DNA of 64,000 nucleotides from an uncultured Clostridia bacterium (lineage in GTDB: Bacteria; Bacillota; Clostridia; Christensenellales; UBA1242). The DNA lies in NCBI GenBank assembly GCA_944350085.1, contig CALVNY010000003.1, positions 23,665 through 87,664 of the forward strand, written 5' to 3'. Both the position numbers and the translations under genes were made by a program. Shown in pieces: positions 1-8,137 of the stretch (the first letter of the stretch is position 1; each line of letters begins with the position of its first letter). The notes below the pieces were generated by a model. The model worked only from the letters and a program-made list of their open reading frames with translations. It had not been told where the DNA came from and did no database searches.

Positions 1-150
1 AGGATTTGAAGGATTAACAAGCACACAAATTATGATTGCAAGTGCTAAAAGAGCAATTAAAATAATTAAAATTGTTTGTACAATTGGAAAAGATACCTTA
101 ATCCAATTAGGAATTGGTTTGTCTGTTAAAAGCAAATTTAAGAAATTCAT
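1..150 (-). CDS. secG: SecG, preprotein translocase subunit (3' part beyond window)
   Basis: The first 50 codons are present and the gene runs off the window edge. The ATG at 150 follows a strong GGAGG Shine-Dalgarno at about 155-160. The visible part has a short cytoplasmic start and one long hydrophobic helix (about residues 20-45) ending in VLVNPSN, the position where SecG proteins have a V-L-x-x-P turn after helix 1. SecG is the small non-essential subunit of the SecYEG channel. secG next to tpiA/pgk is a common Firmicutes arrangement, which supports the call. Only helix 1 can be seen, so an unrelated small membrane protein is not excluded. Confidence 0.7.
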   Translation of the reverse strand, partial: MNFLNLLLTDKPIPNWIKVSFPIVQTILIILIALLALAIIICVLVNPSNP

Positions 151-282
151 TTAATCCTCCACCATATAAAAAAACTCAAAAATCTTAATACAAGTTATTA
201 TAACACATAAAATATTTATACACAACAATAAATATTAAAAAACTAATATTAAAAACTAAAAAAATTAGCATTTTACAACAAA

Positions 283-305
283 AAAACCACTAAAATAGTG
301 GTTTT
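283..305 (-). terminator. intrinsic terminator
   Basis: Perfect 10-bp inverted repeat (283-292 with 296-305) followed on the minus strand by a T run. It starts right after the stop codon of the 75-residue gene and separates it from secG. Confidence 0.8.
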
Positions 306-308
306 ATT

Positions 309-536
309 TTACCATAAACACGAATATATAACTCCAATAACTGTTAAGGCTACTGCAACATAGAACAAAAACCAATTACTAATAATAATTGAATCTTTTT
401 TCTTTATGCTAAAAATAAAGCATACTAAAGCCAACAAAAATATAACTAAAATTATAAGTGCTTTAATTTTAGGGTCAACAGCACGAACTACTGTATTATA
501 GAAGTTGTACCACATATTTTTGAACATTTCAGCCAT
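309..536 (-). CDS. small two-helix membrane protein, unknown function
   Basis: A 75-residue protein with an amphipathic start (MAEMFKNMWYNFYNTVVRAV) and two hydrophobic segments, about residues 24-44 and 51-74, separated by a basic KKKD turn. I do not recognise the family. It lies between tpiA and secG on the same strand and ends in its own intrinsic terminator, so it is a translated unit rather than noise. The spacing from tpiA (about 108 bases) leaves room for its own promoter. A helper of secretion is possible only by neighbourhood. Confidence 0.6.
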   Translation of the reverse strand: MAEMFKNMWYNFYNTVVRAVDPKIKALIILVIFLLALVCFIFSIKKKDSIIISNWFLFYVAVALTVIGVIYSCLW

Positions 537-644
537 AGGATTTACCTACCTTTTTTTATATTCTACTTATAGTGTATATTATATAACATTTTTTGTCAAT
601 ATTTTAAATAAAAACAAATATTTATTATGTTTATATTTACTTTA

Positions 645-1406
645 TTAATCATTTATTTTTGTATTAAAAATTACACCAAATTTTTCTAAATTCAAACAAG
701 CACCACCAATTAAGCCACCATCAATGCTTGGCATTTTTAATAATTCTGTAGCATTTTTTTCGTTCATACTACCACCATACAAAACAACAATTAAATCTGT
801 GCTTTTTAATTTGTATAATTTACATATATATTTTTTTATATGGCTTATTACTTCTTCTGCTTGTTCACTTGTTGCAGTTTTGCCAGTGCCAATAGCCCAA
901 ATAGGCTCATACGCAAATATAACACTTGACAAATCTTCAACTTTAACATCTTTAAGTGCCTTTTTAATTTGGTTGTCTATCACTTTAAATGTTTCGTTTT
1001 TTTCTCTTTCAAGTTCACTTTCACCAACACAAATAATTGGAACTATGTTGCTTGAAAGTGCTTTTAAAACTTTTAAATTTACACTATCATCTGTTTCATT
1101 GTAATAATTTCTTCTTTCGCTATGTCCAATAATAACCATATCACAATTAAAATCGTTTAACATTTCTGCACTAACTTCACCCGTAAATGCACCACTTTCT
1201 TTATAGTGCAAATTTTGAGCGCCGTACAAAACATTGCTATGATTTAAATATTTTTTTGCATAGCACAAATAAGGATAAGGCACACAAATTCCCACATGAT
1301 TGTTTGTGTTTTTTGCCATTTTTTTTATTTTTTTTAAGTAAGGAATAATATCTGACTTAGTAAGATTCATTTTAAAATTACCTATCAAATACAACTCTTT
1401 TTCCAT
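645..1406 (-). CDS. tpiA: triosephosphate isomerase
   Basis: Interconverts dihydroxyacetone phosphate and glyceraldehyde 3-phosphate in glycolysis; cytosolic TIM barrel, normally a dimer. At 253 residues it has the usual length. Visible catalytic residues are Lys12 (GNFKMN, with Phe where most family members have Trp), His95 (IGHSERR) and Glu167 (AYEPIWAIGTG); the phosphate-binding GGS and GG loops are near the C-terminus. The ATG follows AGGAGAAG at good spacing. It starts 9 bases after the pgk stop, so the two are cotranscribed. Confidence 0.97.
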   Translation of the reverse strand: MEKELYLIGNFKMNLTKSDIIPYLKKIKKMAKNTNNHVGICVPYPYLCYAKKYLNHSNVLYGAQNLHYKESGAFTGEVSAEMLNDFNCDMVIIGHSERRNYYNETDDSVNLKVLKALSSNIVPIICVGESELEREKNETFKVIDNQIKKALKDVKVEDLSSVIFAYEPIWAIGTGKTATSEQAEEVISHIKKYICKLYKLKSTDLIVVLYGGSMNEKNATELLKMPSIDGGLIGGACLNLEKFGVIFNTKIND

Positions 1407-1415
1407 ACACTTCTC

Positions 1416-2603
1416 CTAATTTTTGTTTTGAATAATATCAATTGCTGGTAGAACTTTTCCTTCAAACAATTTTAAGCTTGCTCCGCCACCTGTTGAAACA
1501 TGTGTAACTTTTTTTGAATATCCCATATTTATTACAGCAGCAGCACTATCTCCGCCACCTACTATTGTAACCCCTTTACATTTTGCAAGTGCTTTTGCAA
1601 CCTTTTTTGTTCCACAAGAAAATTCTGGCGTTTCAAATATACCCATAGGACCATTCCATAAAACAAGTTTTGCTTTTTTTATTATTTTATAAAAAGTTTT
1701 TGCAGTCTTTTTTCCAATGTCAACACCTATTAAATTTTCAGGGATATTTACTCCATCTGTGTTTTCAATAATTGTTGGATTTTCAATGTTGTCACAAACA
1801 ACATGATCCATAGGAAGAATAATATTTACTCCATTTTCTTCAGCATTGGTTAACATTGTTTTAACTTCTTTTAAATATTCTTTTTCAACTTTTGATTTTC
1901 CAACCTTATAACCCATTGCTTTTAAAAATGTGTAAGCCATTGCCCCACCAATCACAATGCTATCACAACCAGAATTTATAAATGAATTTACAATTCCAAT
2001 TTTGTCACTAACCTTAGAACCACCTAGCACTGCAACAAAAGGGTGTTTTGGATTTTCAATATTTTCAGTTATGTTCTTTAATTCCTTTTCAATTAAAAAT
2101 CCCATTGCATTTGGTAAAAGTTTTGCAACCCCATAAGTTGATGCATGTTTTCTATGTGCAGTACCAAAAGCATCATTAACATAAACATCTGCCAACTTTG
2201 CTAATTTTTCAGCAAACTTTGGGTCATTTTCTTCCTCTTCACTGTGAAATCTAACATTTTCCAACATCAAAATTTCGCCTGGTTTTAAATTTTTGGAAAG
2301 TTTTGTTGCGTCTTTGCCAATTACATCACTTGACATAATAACTGGCTTATTTAAAAGTTCACTAAGCCTTACAGCAACAGGTTTTAAACTATATTTACTA
2401 TTAAATTCCCCTTCTGGCCTACCTAAATGACTGCATATAATTAAACTTGCACCTTTTTCTAGCAAATAATTAATTGTTGGTAGTTCTTCTTTAATTCTAT
2501 TGTCATCTGTAATAACTCCATCTTTCATTGGAACATTAAAATCGGCACGAAGTAGAACCTTCTTTTCAAACACATCAATATCTCTTATTGTAACTTTCCC
2601 CAT
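1416..2603 (-). CDS. pgk: phosphoglycerate kinase
   Basis: Transfers phosphate from 1,3-bisphosphoglycerate to ADP, the first ATP-yielding step of glycolysis. The 395 residues match the family. Visible are the N-terminal RADFNVP substrate-binding motif, SHLGRP, the GGSKVSDK hinge region and the C-terminal GGGDSAAA nucleotide loop. I chose the ATG at 2603: GAGGAG lies 5 bases upstream, while the in-frame GTG at 2609 falls inside that Shine-Dalgarno. The start lies 19 bases inside the end of dus, so translation is probably coupled. Confidence 0.97.
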   Translation of the reverse strand: MGKVTIRDIDVFEKKVLLRADFNVPMKDGVITDDNRIKEELPTINYLLEKGASLIICSHLGRPEGEFNSKYSLKPVAVRLSELLNKPVIMSSDVIGKDATKLSKNLKPGEILMLENVRFHSEEEENDPKFAEKLAKLADVYVNDAFGTAHRKHASTYGVAKLLPNAMGFLIEKELKNITENIENPKHPFVAVLGGSKVSDKIGIVNSFINSGCDSIVIGGAMAYTFLKAMGYKVGKSKVEKEYLKEVKTMLTNAEENGVNIILPMDHVVCDNIENPTIIENTDGVNIPENLIGVDIGKKTAKTFYKIIKKAKLVLWNGPMGIFETPEFSCGTKKVAKALAKCKGVTIVGGGDSAAAVINMGYSKKVTHVSTGGGASLKLFEGKVLPAIDIIQNKN

Positions 2604-3541
2604 AAACACTCCTCATTTTTTTCTAATAATTTTATTACATCTTCAATTTTTGTAATTTCAGTAACTTGTTTTTTTATTTCCGTTGCGTTTTTACAACCTT
2701 TTAAATACCAAAGTATATGCTTACGCATATGTTTTACAACAAAGTTTTCATTAAAATTTTCAAGCAAAATTTTATAATGCAATTTTATCATTTCAAGTTT
2801 TGTTAAATCTATTTCTTTATCAAGTAATTTTGCAAAAATTTCAGGGTTCCCAAGTGCACCTCTGCCAATCATTACAGCATCAACACCTGTTTTTAACATT
2901 TCATTGTATGACTCTTTATCAACAACATCACCACTTCCAATTACAGGAATTTTAACAGCACCCTTTACTTCTCTTATTATATCATAATTTGCTTTGCCAC
3001 TATAAAACTCACTTCTAAGCCTTGGGTGAATTGTGATTGCACTTGCCCCTGCTTCTTCACACATTTTGGCAAATTCAACTGCATTGTTTTTTTCGTAACC
3101 TGCTCTAAATTTTACTGTTATAGGTTTATTTGTTCCTTTAACACAGGCTTCAATTATTGATTTTGCAAGTGGCAAATTTTCCATTAACTTAGAGCCATCG
3201 CCATTTTTTACCACTTTTGGAGCAGGACACCCCATGTTTATGTCAATAATGTCAAATTTATCGAGTTCTTTAAATTTTACAACTTCTTTAAAAACTTCGG
3301 GGTCGTTGCCAAAAAGTTGAACAACTTTTATTTTTTCAATTTCATCTGTTTTTAATAAATCATAAGTGTTTTTGCTTTTGTACTTTAAACCCTTAACACT
3401 TACCATTTCAGAAACGGCAAAATCTGCACCAAAATGTATTGCCAAATGTTTTAAACCCAAATCTGTAACTGATGCCATAGGTGCTAAAATTAAGTTGTTT
3501 TTACATATTATATTGCCAATTTCCATATTTAATTTTAACAT
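2585..3541 (-). CDS. dus: tRNA-dihydrouridine synthase
   Basis: FMN-dependent enzyme that reduces uridines in the tRNA D-loop. The 318-residue protein has the Dus TIM-barrel signatures: LAPMASVTD at the start, the catalytic-cysteine motif MGCPAPKV with the following basic KNGDGSKLM, KFRAGY, ITIHPR, and the flavin-phosphate loop IGSGDV...MIGRGALGNP. It is closest to DusB-type proteins. The first ATG is used here; ATG at 3526 (MEIGN) is a possible alternative, and neither has a clear Shine-Dalgarno. It heads a dus-pgk-tpiA unit, an unusual partner for glycolytic genes. Confidence 0.93.
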   Translation of the reverse strand: MLKLNMEIGNIICKNNLILAPMASVTDLGLKHLAIHFGADFAVSEMVSVKGLKYKSKNTYDLLKTDEIEKIKVVQLFGNDPEVFKEVVKFKELDKFDIIDINMGCPAPKVVKNGDGSKLMENLPLAKSIIEACVKGTNKPITVKFRAGYEKNNAVEFAKMCEEAGASAITIHPRLRSEFYSGKANYDIIREVKGAVKIPVIGSGDVVDKESYNEMLKTGVDAVMIGRGALGNPEIFAKLLDKEIDLTKLEMIKLHYKILLENFNENFVVKHMRKHILWYLKGCKNATEIKKQVTEITKIEDVIKLLEKNEECLWGKLQ

Positions 3542-3686
3542 AAAATTAATGTTTATGTTAAATAAAAAATACTATATTAATTTAATATTAATAATAATTA
3601 TATATTAATATTTAAAAATTATAACAATTTCATTTTATAACAAGTTTTAATTAATATTTGGTTAATAGTTTAAATTTTAAAAAAAT

Positions 3687-3714
3687 AAAAGACCAAGTTA
3701 AAACTTGGCCTTTT
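3687..3714 (-). terminator. intrinsic terminator of the first HU gene
   Basis: On the minus strand, a 13-bp stem (with one G-U pair) is followed by TTATTTTTTT. It lies 16 bases after the HU stop codon. Confidence 0.85.
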
Positions 3715-3729
3715 AAATGAATTTTTATT

Positions 3730-4008
3730 TTAGCGTTTGTTAACAGCATCTTTTAAAGCTTTACCAACTTTAAATGCAGGTGCTTTGCAAGCAGGAACTT
3801 GAACAACTTCTTTTGTTCTTGGATTGATGCTTTCGCGTTTTGCTCTTTGTTTAACAACAAATTTACCGAAACCAGCGATTGCTACTTCTTCTCCTTTAAC
3901 TAAACAGTTAACTGTGTTAGAAACAAAAGAGTCCAATACTGCGTTAACTTCTTTTTGTGTTAAAGCAGTTTCTTCTGCAATTGCTCTTACTAAATCAGCT
4001 TTATTCAT
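3730..4008 (-). CDS. hup: HU-family nucleoid protein
   Basis: Histone-like DNA-bending protein that compacts the nucleoid, acting as a dimer. The 92 residues cover the full family: N-terminal MNKADLVRAIAE, the GFGKF turn, the DNA-intercalating arm with the tip proline in SINPRTK, and the C-terminal KVGKALKDAV helix. AAGGAG lies at good spacing from the ATG. It has its own promoter (4044-4071) and terminator, so it is monocistronic and probably strongly expressed. Confidence 0.95.
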   Translation of the reverse strand: MNKADLVRAIAEETALTQKEVNAVLDSFVSNTVNCLVKGEEVAIAGFGKFVVKQRAKRESINPRTKEVVQVPACKAPAFKVGKALKDAVNKR

Positions 4009-4043
4009 AAAAAATTCTCCTTATGTTAAATTTTGTATAATTA

Positions 4044-4071
4044 ATTGTACCATAAATTGTAATTTAGTCAA
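4044..4071 (-). promoter_or_regulatory. promoter of hup
   Basis: TTGACT (4071-4066), 16-base spacer, TACAAT (4049-4044) preceded by TGG (extended -10). It lies 36 bases upstream of the ATG. Confidence 0.7.
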
Positions 4072-4154
4072 AGCAAATAGCATAATTTTTTGGCTTTAAT
4101 AAAAGAAATTTTTAATTTTTTATTTTGTTAAATTTTTAATATTTTTTAAAAAAT

Positions 4155-4433
4155 TTAATAGTTTCCAACTGCTTCTTTTAAATTTTTTCCGGCTTTAAAA
4201 TTTGGTGTTTTTCTTGCTTTAAGCAAAACAGTTTTTCTTAAATGTGGATTAAAACTATTTCTTGCTTTTTTGTTTTTAACTTCAAACTTGCCAAAACCTG
4301 CTAAGTTTATACTTTCCCCTCTACTTAAAGATTTTGACACCACACTTGTTAGTGCGTTTAAACACATGTTACAATCCTTTTTGGTTAACTTGCAAACTTT
4401 TGAAAGTTCGGTTACTAATTCTGCTTTATTCAT
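4155..4433 (-). CDS. second HU-family DNA-binding protein
   Basis: A divergent 92-residue HU paralogue. It keeps MNKAELVTELS, LAGFGKFEV, the arm-tip NP in SFNPHLRK and the C-terminal FKAGKNLKEAV. The body differs: it has Cys-rich helices (KVCKLTKKDCNMC) and a more basic arm than its neighbour. The ATG at 4433 sits 8 bases after AAGGAG; the in-frame ATG at 4439 is only 2 bases away and is rejected. It lies 44 bases after yabM with no terminator visible between, so it may be cotranscribed with spoVT-yabM. A sporulation-stage HU would fit, but that is inference. Confidence 0.9.
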   Translation of the reverse strand: MNKAELVTELSKVCKLTKKDCNMCLNALTSVVSKSLSRGESINLAGFGKFEVKNKKARNSFNPHLRKTVLLKARKTPNFKAGKNLKEAVGNY

Positions 4434-4477
4434 AAACATATCTCCTTTTTGTTTAATAATTACCTAATGGAGTGATG

Positions 4478-6088
4478 TTATACAACTTTTTTTGATTTTT
4501 TAATAAATTTTGGAAAAACCTCTCTTTCTTCTTTGCTGAAACTTTTAAGCAAAAATATCAATATAAAATAGAATAAAACACCAACAATTGCACTTAAAAC
4601 AAAATAAATGTAAATGTTTGTATCAAGCAACAATTCTCTTAAAATAACTGATATTGTGCTTGCAATTGTAATTGCAAAAATAGGTGCTAAAAACATTTGA
4701 TAAACTCCAAACTTTAAATAAATGTATTTTCTAACATTTAACAAACATATTATGCTTGCTATTGTTAAAAATACTATGTTTGAAATTGCAACTCCAAAAA
4801 TATTTATTTTTGAATTTGAAACAAGCACAAAAACTAAAATAAATCTTACAATTAATGCAATACTTAAAGCAATCAATGGCAAAACAGGTTTGTTAATTGC
4901 TTGCAAAATTGCCGTAAATGTTTGCAAAAATCCGTAATAAATTATTGTACAACTTGAAATTATAAGCAACTTATAAGCAAATTCAAACTCATTAATTACT
5001 ATACTATCAAGCCCCCTACTATAAAGCAAATAAATTATATCTTTTGAATATAGCATCAAAAAAATGACACATGGCAAGGAAATTAAAAATGCAACTTTTA
5101 TGAACATTGAACATTTAAAACACACTTGTTCTTTGTCTTCATTTACAACCATACTGCTTAAATTAGGGACTATTGCAGTAGACAAAGATGCTGTTAAAAT
5201 TACAGGGATATTAACAAGTGAAGTTACAATTCCATTATTTAGACCATACAAACTTGTTGCTACTGCACTAGTAAATCCTCCTTTTATTAATAAATTTATT
5301 ACCATAAAACTATCAAAAAAGGATGTTATTGGAATTATAATTGCACTTAAAGTTGCAGGCATAGAATATTTAAAAATTAATTTAAAAGCACTAGAAAATG
5401 TGTAGGTTTGTTGCGGTTGATTGCTGTCAACATAAGCAAAACTATTTTTCTTTTTAAATACTAAATAATTAATAAAAAGCAAGAGCAAAGACACAAATTC
5501 ACTAATTGTTACACCTAAAACTGCACCAAAAACAGAAAATTCTATTCCGTAATCTAAAAACAAAATTGAAAAATATAATCCAAAAACAACTTTTACAATT
5601 TGTTCAATAATAAATGAAAATGATGTTGGAAACATATTTTCAAGACCTTGGAAAAAGGCTCTAACTATTGCAATTATGGAAGAAAAAATAAGTGCTGGAG
5701 CAATGGCTATGTATGCTAATTTTGCGTTTATGTTTCCTTGTAATACACTAATTTGCTGTGAAAATACAACCATTAAAAGTGCACCAATTAAACTTAAAAT
5801 TAGAGAATAAAGTAGTGCAACTTTAAAAATTATAATTTCATTTTTTCTGCATTTTTTTGCTCTTTCTTTTGCAATAATGGTTGAAACGGCAGTGCCAATT
5901 CCCGAACTGCATAGAACTAAAAGCAATGAGTAAAATGGGAATACTAAGTAATATACCCCCATACCATTTGCACCTAAAATATTTGTTAATGGGATTTTGT
6001 AAATTGCACCAATTGCTTTTGCTAATATACCTGCAATGGCAAGTATTGATGCACCAATAAAAATGTTTCTGCTGGCATTTTTTTTCAT
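4478..6088 (-). CDS. yabM: SpoVB/YabM-type lipid flippase-like membrane protein (MVF/MOP superfamily)
   Basis: Multi-pass membrane protein of 536 residues with about 14 predicted helices, of the polysaccharide-exporter/MurJ-like superfamily. Visible: an N-terminal GASILAIAGILAKAIGAIYK segment and LTNILGANGMGVYYL, typical of SpoVB/YabM proteins. Relatives move lipid-linked sugars across the membrane in cortex or cell-wall synthesis. It overlaps the spoVT stop by 4 bases (ATGA), so translation is coupled; the spoVT-yabM order is the one in Bacillus subtilis. The basic C-terminus (FIKKSKKVV) is cytoplasmic. Which lipid it moves cannot be told from the sequence. Confidence 0.85.
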   Translation of the reverse strand: MKKNASRNIFIGASILAIAGILAKAIGAIYKIPLTNILGANGMGVYYLVFPFYSLLLVLCSSGIGTAVSTIIAKERAKKCRKNEIIIFKVALLYSLILSLIGALLMVVFSQQISVLQGNINAKLAYIAIAPALIFSSIIAIVRAFFQGLENMFPTSFSFIIEQIVKVVFGLYFSILFLDYGIEFSVFGAVLGVTISEFVSLLLLFINYLVFKKKNSFAYVDSNQPQQTYTFSSAFKLIFKYSMPATLSAIIIPITSFFDSFMVINLLIKGGFTSAVATSLYGLNNGIVTSLVNIPVILTASLSTAIVPNLSSMVVNEDKEQVCFKCSMFIKVAFLISLPCVIFLMLYSKDIIYLLYSRGLDSIVINEFEFAYKLLIISSCTIIYYGFLQTFTAILQAINKPVLPLIALSIALIVRFILVFVLVSNSKINIFGVAISNIVFLTIASIICLLNVRKYIYLKFGVYQMFLAPIFAITIASTISVILRELLLDTNIYIYFVLSAIVGVLFYFILIFLLKSFSKEEREVFPKFIKKSKKVV

Positions 6089-6612
6089 ACTTCACCCAAA
6101 AAATTTGAAAATACTTGACAACATTTTAAGTCGTTTGTTGTGATTTCTTTTTCGTTTAATGAATACAAAATAATTCCACCAACAACATCACCTTCGCAAA
6201 TTATTGGTATAATTGCTTGCGAAGTGTAAATGCTTGTGTCATTTGAATATATGGACATCATCATTGAAACTGATTTTTGCAATATGTAATTTTTTCTATT
6301 AAAAAAGTTTTTTATTATATTTTCATTTAATAGTTTGTTATTAAGTGTTTTTTTGTTGCTTGCCACAATCTTTTCAGTGTCACATATTAAAACATTAAAT
6401 TCTAAAACTCTACTTAAACTTTCACATATTATATTTGCAAATTCGTAAATACTGCTTATTTTCGAATACTTGCTTAAAACTATTTCACCACTTTTTAAAA
6501 TATTAATTTCAAGAGTTGAGCCTTCGTGCAATCTATATGTTTTTCTAATTTCTTTTGGAATTACAATTCTACCTAACTCATCTACTCTCCTTATAATACC
6601 ACCTGTTTCCAT
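6085..6612 (-). CDS. spoVT: stage V sporulation regulator SpoVT
   Basis: AbrB-type transcription factor that tunes forespore gene expression in spore formers. The 175 residues have two parts: an N-terminal swapped-hairpin DNA-binding domain (METGGIIRRVDELGRIVIPKEIRK, LEI..., residues about 1-50), nearly the family consensus, and a C-terminal GAF-like domain (about 56-175). A plain AbrB regulator would lack the second domain. A GGAGAAG Shine-Dalgarno precedes the ATG. It heads the spoVT-yabM unit and suggests that the organism, or its recent ancestors, sporulate. Confidence 0.92.
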   Translation of the reverse strand: METGGIIRRVDELGRIVIPKEIRKTYRLHEGSTLEINILKSGEIVLSKYSKISSIYEFANIICESLSRVLEFNVLICDTEKIVASNKKTLNNKLLNENIIKNFFNRKNYILQKSVSMMMSIYSNDTSIYTSQAIIPIICEGDVVGGIILYSLNEKEITTNDLKCCQVFSNFLGEV

Positions 6613-6711
6613 AACTTCTCCTTTACCTTTTCTAATCTTTAATTTTCCAAAATTTACTATTTCTAATGTTAGTATTTGAAAAGTTATGTTAAATATTCTA
6701 TAAAATAAAAA

Positions 6712-6734
6712 AAGATTACAATTAATGTAATCTT
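6712..6734 (-). terminator. intrinsic terminator of the 75-residue membrane protein
   Basis: 9-bp stem AAGATTACA/TGTAATCTT, then TTTTTTTATTTT on the minus strand. It overlaps the stop codon. Confidence 0.85.
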
Positions 6735-6960
6735 ATTCTACTTTCCATTTTTTTGAAAAATAATTAATTATTAATATGTCTATAAGCAAAAATATTGCAC
6801 ATAATGCAATCAATATAAATGCTGTCACAAAAATTCTAGTTGAAGTTTTTTCAAAATTAAAAACAAACGCACACAAATATATTGCCACAGCAAATACCAC
6901 AATATTTATTACAATAATAAAATAATACAAGTTTAATAACTTTTTATCGTTCTTTTCCAT
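6733..6960 (-). CDS. small two-helix membrane protein, unknown function
   Basis: A 75-residue protein with a charged start (MEKNDKKLL), two hydrophobic helices (about residues 12-34 and 42-66) and a basic end (FSKKWKVE). No family is recognised. It has its own terminator overlapping the stop codon. Its size and topology resemble the 75-residue protein at 309-536, but I see no sequence similarity. Confidence 0.6.
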   Translation of the reverse strand: MEKNDKKLLNLYYFIIVINIVVFAVAIYLCAFVFNFEKTSTRIFVTAFILIALCAIFLLIDILIINYFSKKWKVE

Positions 6961-7026
6961 ATTAACCTTTTAAAATAATATATTATAGTATATCATAAAA
7001 TTTGCAAATTTTAAATAAATATTACA

Positions 7027-7056
7027 AAAAAGCACAAAGAAAACTTTGTGCTTTTT
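7027..7056 (-). terminator. intrinsic terminator
   Basis: Perfect 13-bp stem (7027-7039 with 7044-7056) with a 4-base loop. It lies after the 299-residue membrane protein gene. Confidence 0.85.
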
Positions 7057-7087
7057 GTAAGTTATTTTGTAATTTTAAAGATTATTT

Positions 7088-7987
7088 TTATTTTTTATTG
7101 TTTTTAGTGTTTTCTTTTTTTTCTTCTACAACTTTTTCAACTTTATTTTCTTCAAGTGTTACATCTTTAGTTTCTTCAGTTGTTTTTGTGGTTGTTTGTT
7201 CTTTTTCACAATTAGAGCAAGTTCCATTTGAACAATTTTTTGAATTTGCTTTTGCTTTGCGTTTTTCTATAACTTTTTGATTGTTTTCTCTAATATAATT
7301 ATCTGCATATTCTTTTGATGGTAAACAATTTAAATAAAATTCCATTTGTGTTGCTTGATACAAAACATTAACCAAAGTTAAAAGAATAATTCCAACTATA
7401 ACAACTAAAATTCCTAAAAATATGCTTAATGCAAAGTTTGATGCATATAAAGTGCTAATTGGCACAAATAATAATCCACAAGCAGCAATTATTAAAGCCA
7501 TTAAAAAATATAACAAAATTTTGTATGACAAAACCAAAGTTTTGTTTCCAATCATACGAGTTGAATTTTCATTAAATGCACCTAATATACTTGTTTCCTT
7601 TTGGTCGGACAAAATATGCATATTAACGCAATAATAAATCACAAAAACAATGCTTGGGAATATTAATAAAATAAATCCTATAACCATACAAATTATATTA
7701 ATAATGCCCATTAAAGTTGCTGCACCAAATTTGCTGTAATTTGAAAAAATCACTTTTAAATTTGGATTTTCACCTTTAAATAATTTTTTGTAGTATTCAA
7801 TTAAACCATAAAATAAGTAACCACTAAAAAACAAAGCCAAAACAATACCAATGTAATATGGAATAAATGAAATGGCAACAAGTGGAGCAATTACAACTAG
7901 AGTTGCTAAAAATGCTTTTCCAAAGTTTCCTTTTAATTTTTTGCAAGCAGTGTTCATTAAAGTAAAACAATTAACATTTGTATTCAT
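7088..7987 (-). CDS. multi-pass membrane protein with charged, Cys-bearing cytoplasmic tail
   Basis: 299 residues. About six hydrophobic segments fill residues 25-215, with a basic segment EYYKKLFKGENPN between the second and third; this resembles DUF975/YciC-type membrane proteins, but the match is loose. The last 80 residues are hydrophilic and begin with a cysteine cluster (CSNGTCSNC, about 252-260), followed by a Thr/Glu/Lys-rich tail. The cluster could bind a metal. A probable promoter (TTGTTA-N17-TATACT) lies upstream at about 8019-8047, and a good AGGAG precedes the ATG. Function unknown. Confidence 0.75.
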   Translation of the reverse strand: MNTNVNCFTLMNTACKKLKGNFGKAFLATLVVIAPLVAISFIPYYIGIVLALFFSGYLFYGLIEYYKKLFKGENPNLKVIFSNYSKFGAATLMGIINIICMVIGFILLIFPSIVFVIYYCVNMHILSDQKETSILGAFNENSTRMIGNKTLVLSYKILLYFLMALIIAACGLLFVPISTLYASNFALSIFLGILVVIVGIILLTLVNVLYQATQMEFYLNCLPSKEYADNYIRENNQKVIEKRKAKANSKNCSNGTCSNCEKEQTTTKTTEETKDVTLEENKVEKVVEEKKENTKNNKK

Positions 7988-8111
7988 ATTTCACTCTCCT
8001 ACTTTCTTATCTATTTAAAGTATACACTTTTTTTTAGTATTTAACAAACATAATAAAATAATTAATTTATTTTTTGATTTTAATAATTTTTTATAAATTA
8101 TAATATAAAAA

Positions 8112-8137
8112 AAGAAAAGGCTTTTAAGCCTTTTCTT
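8112..8137 (-). terminator. intrinsic terminator of the giant gene
   Basis: 12-bp stem AAGAAAAGGCTT/AAGCCTTTTCTT overlapping the stop codon, with a T run after it on the minus strand. Confidence 0.85.
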
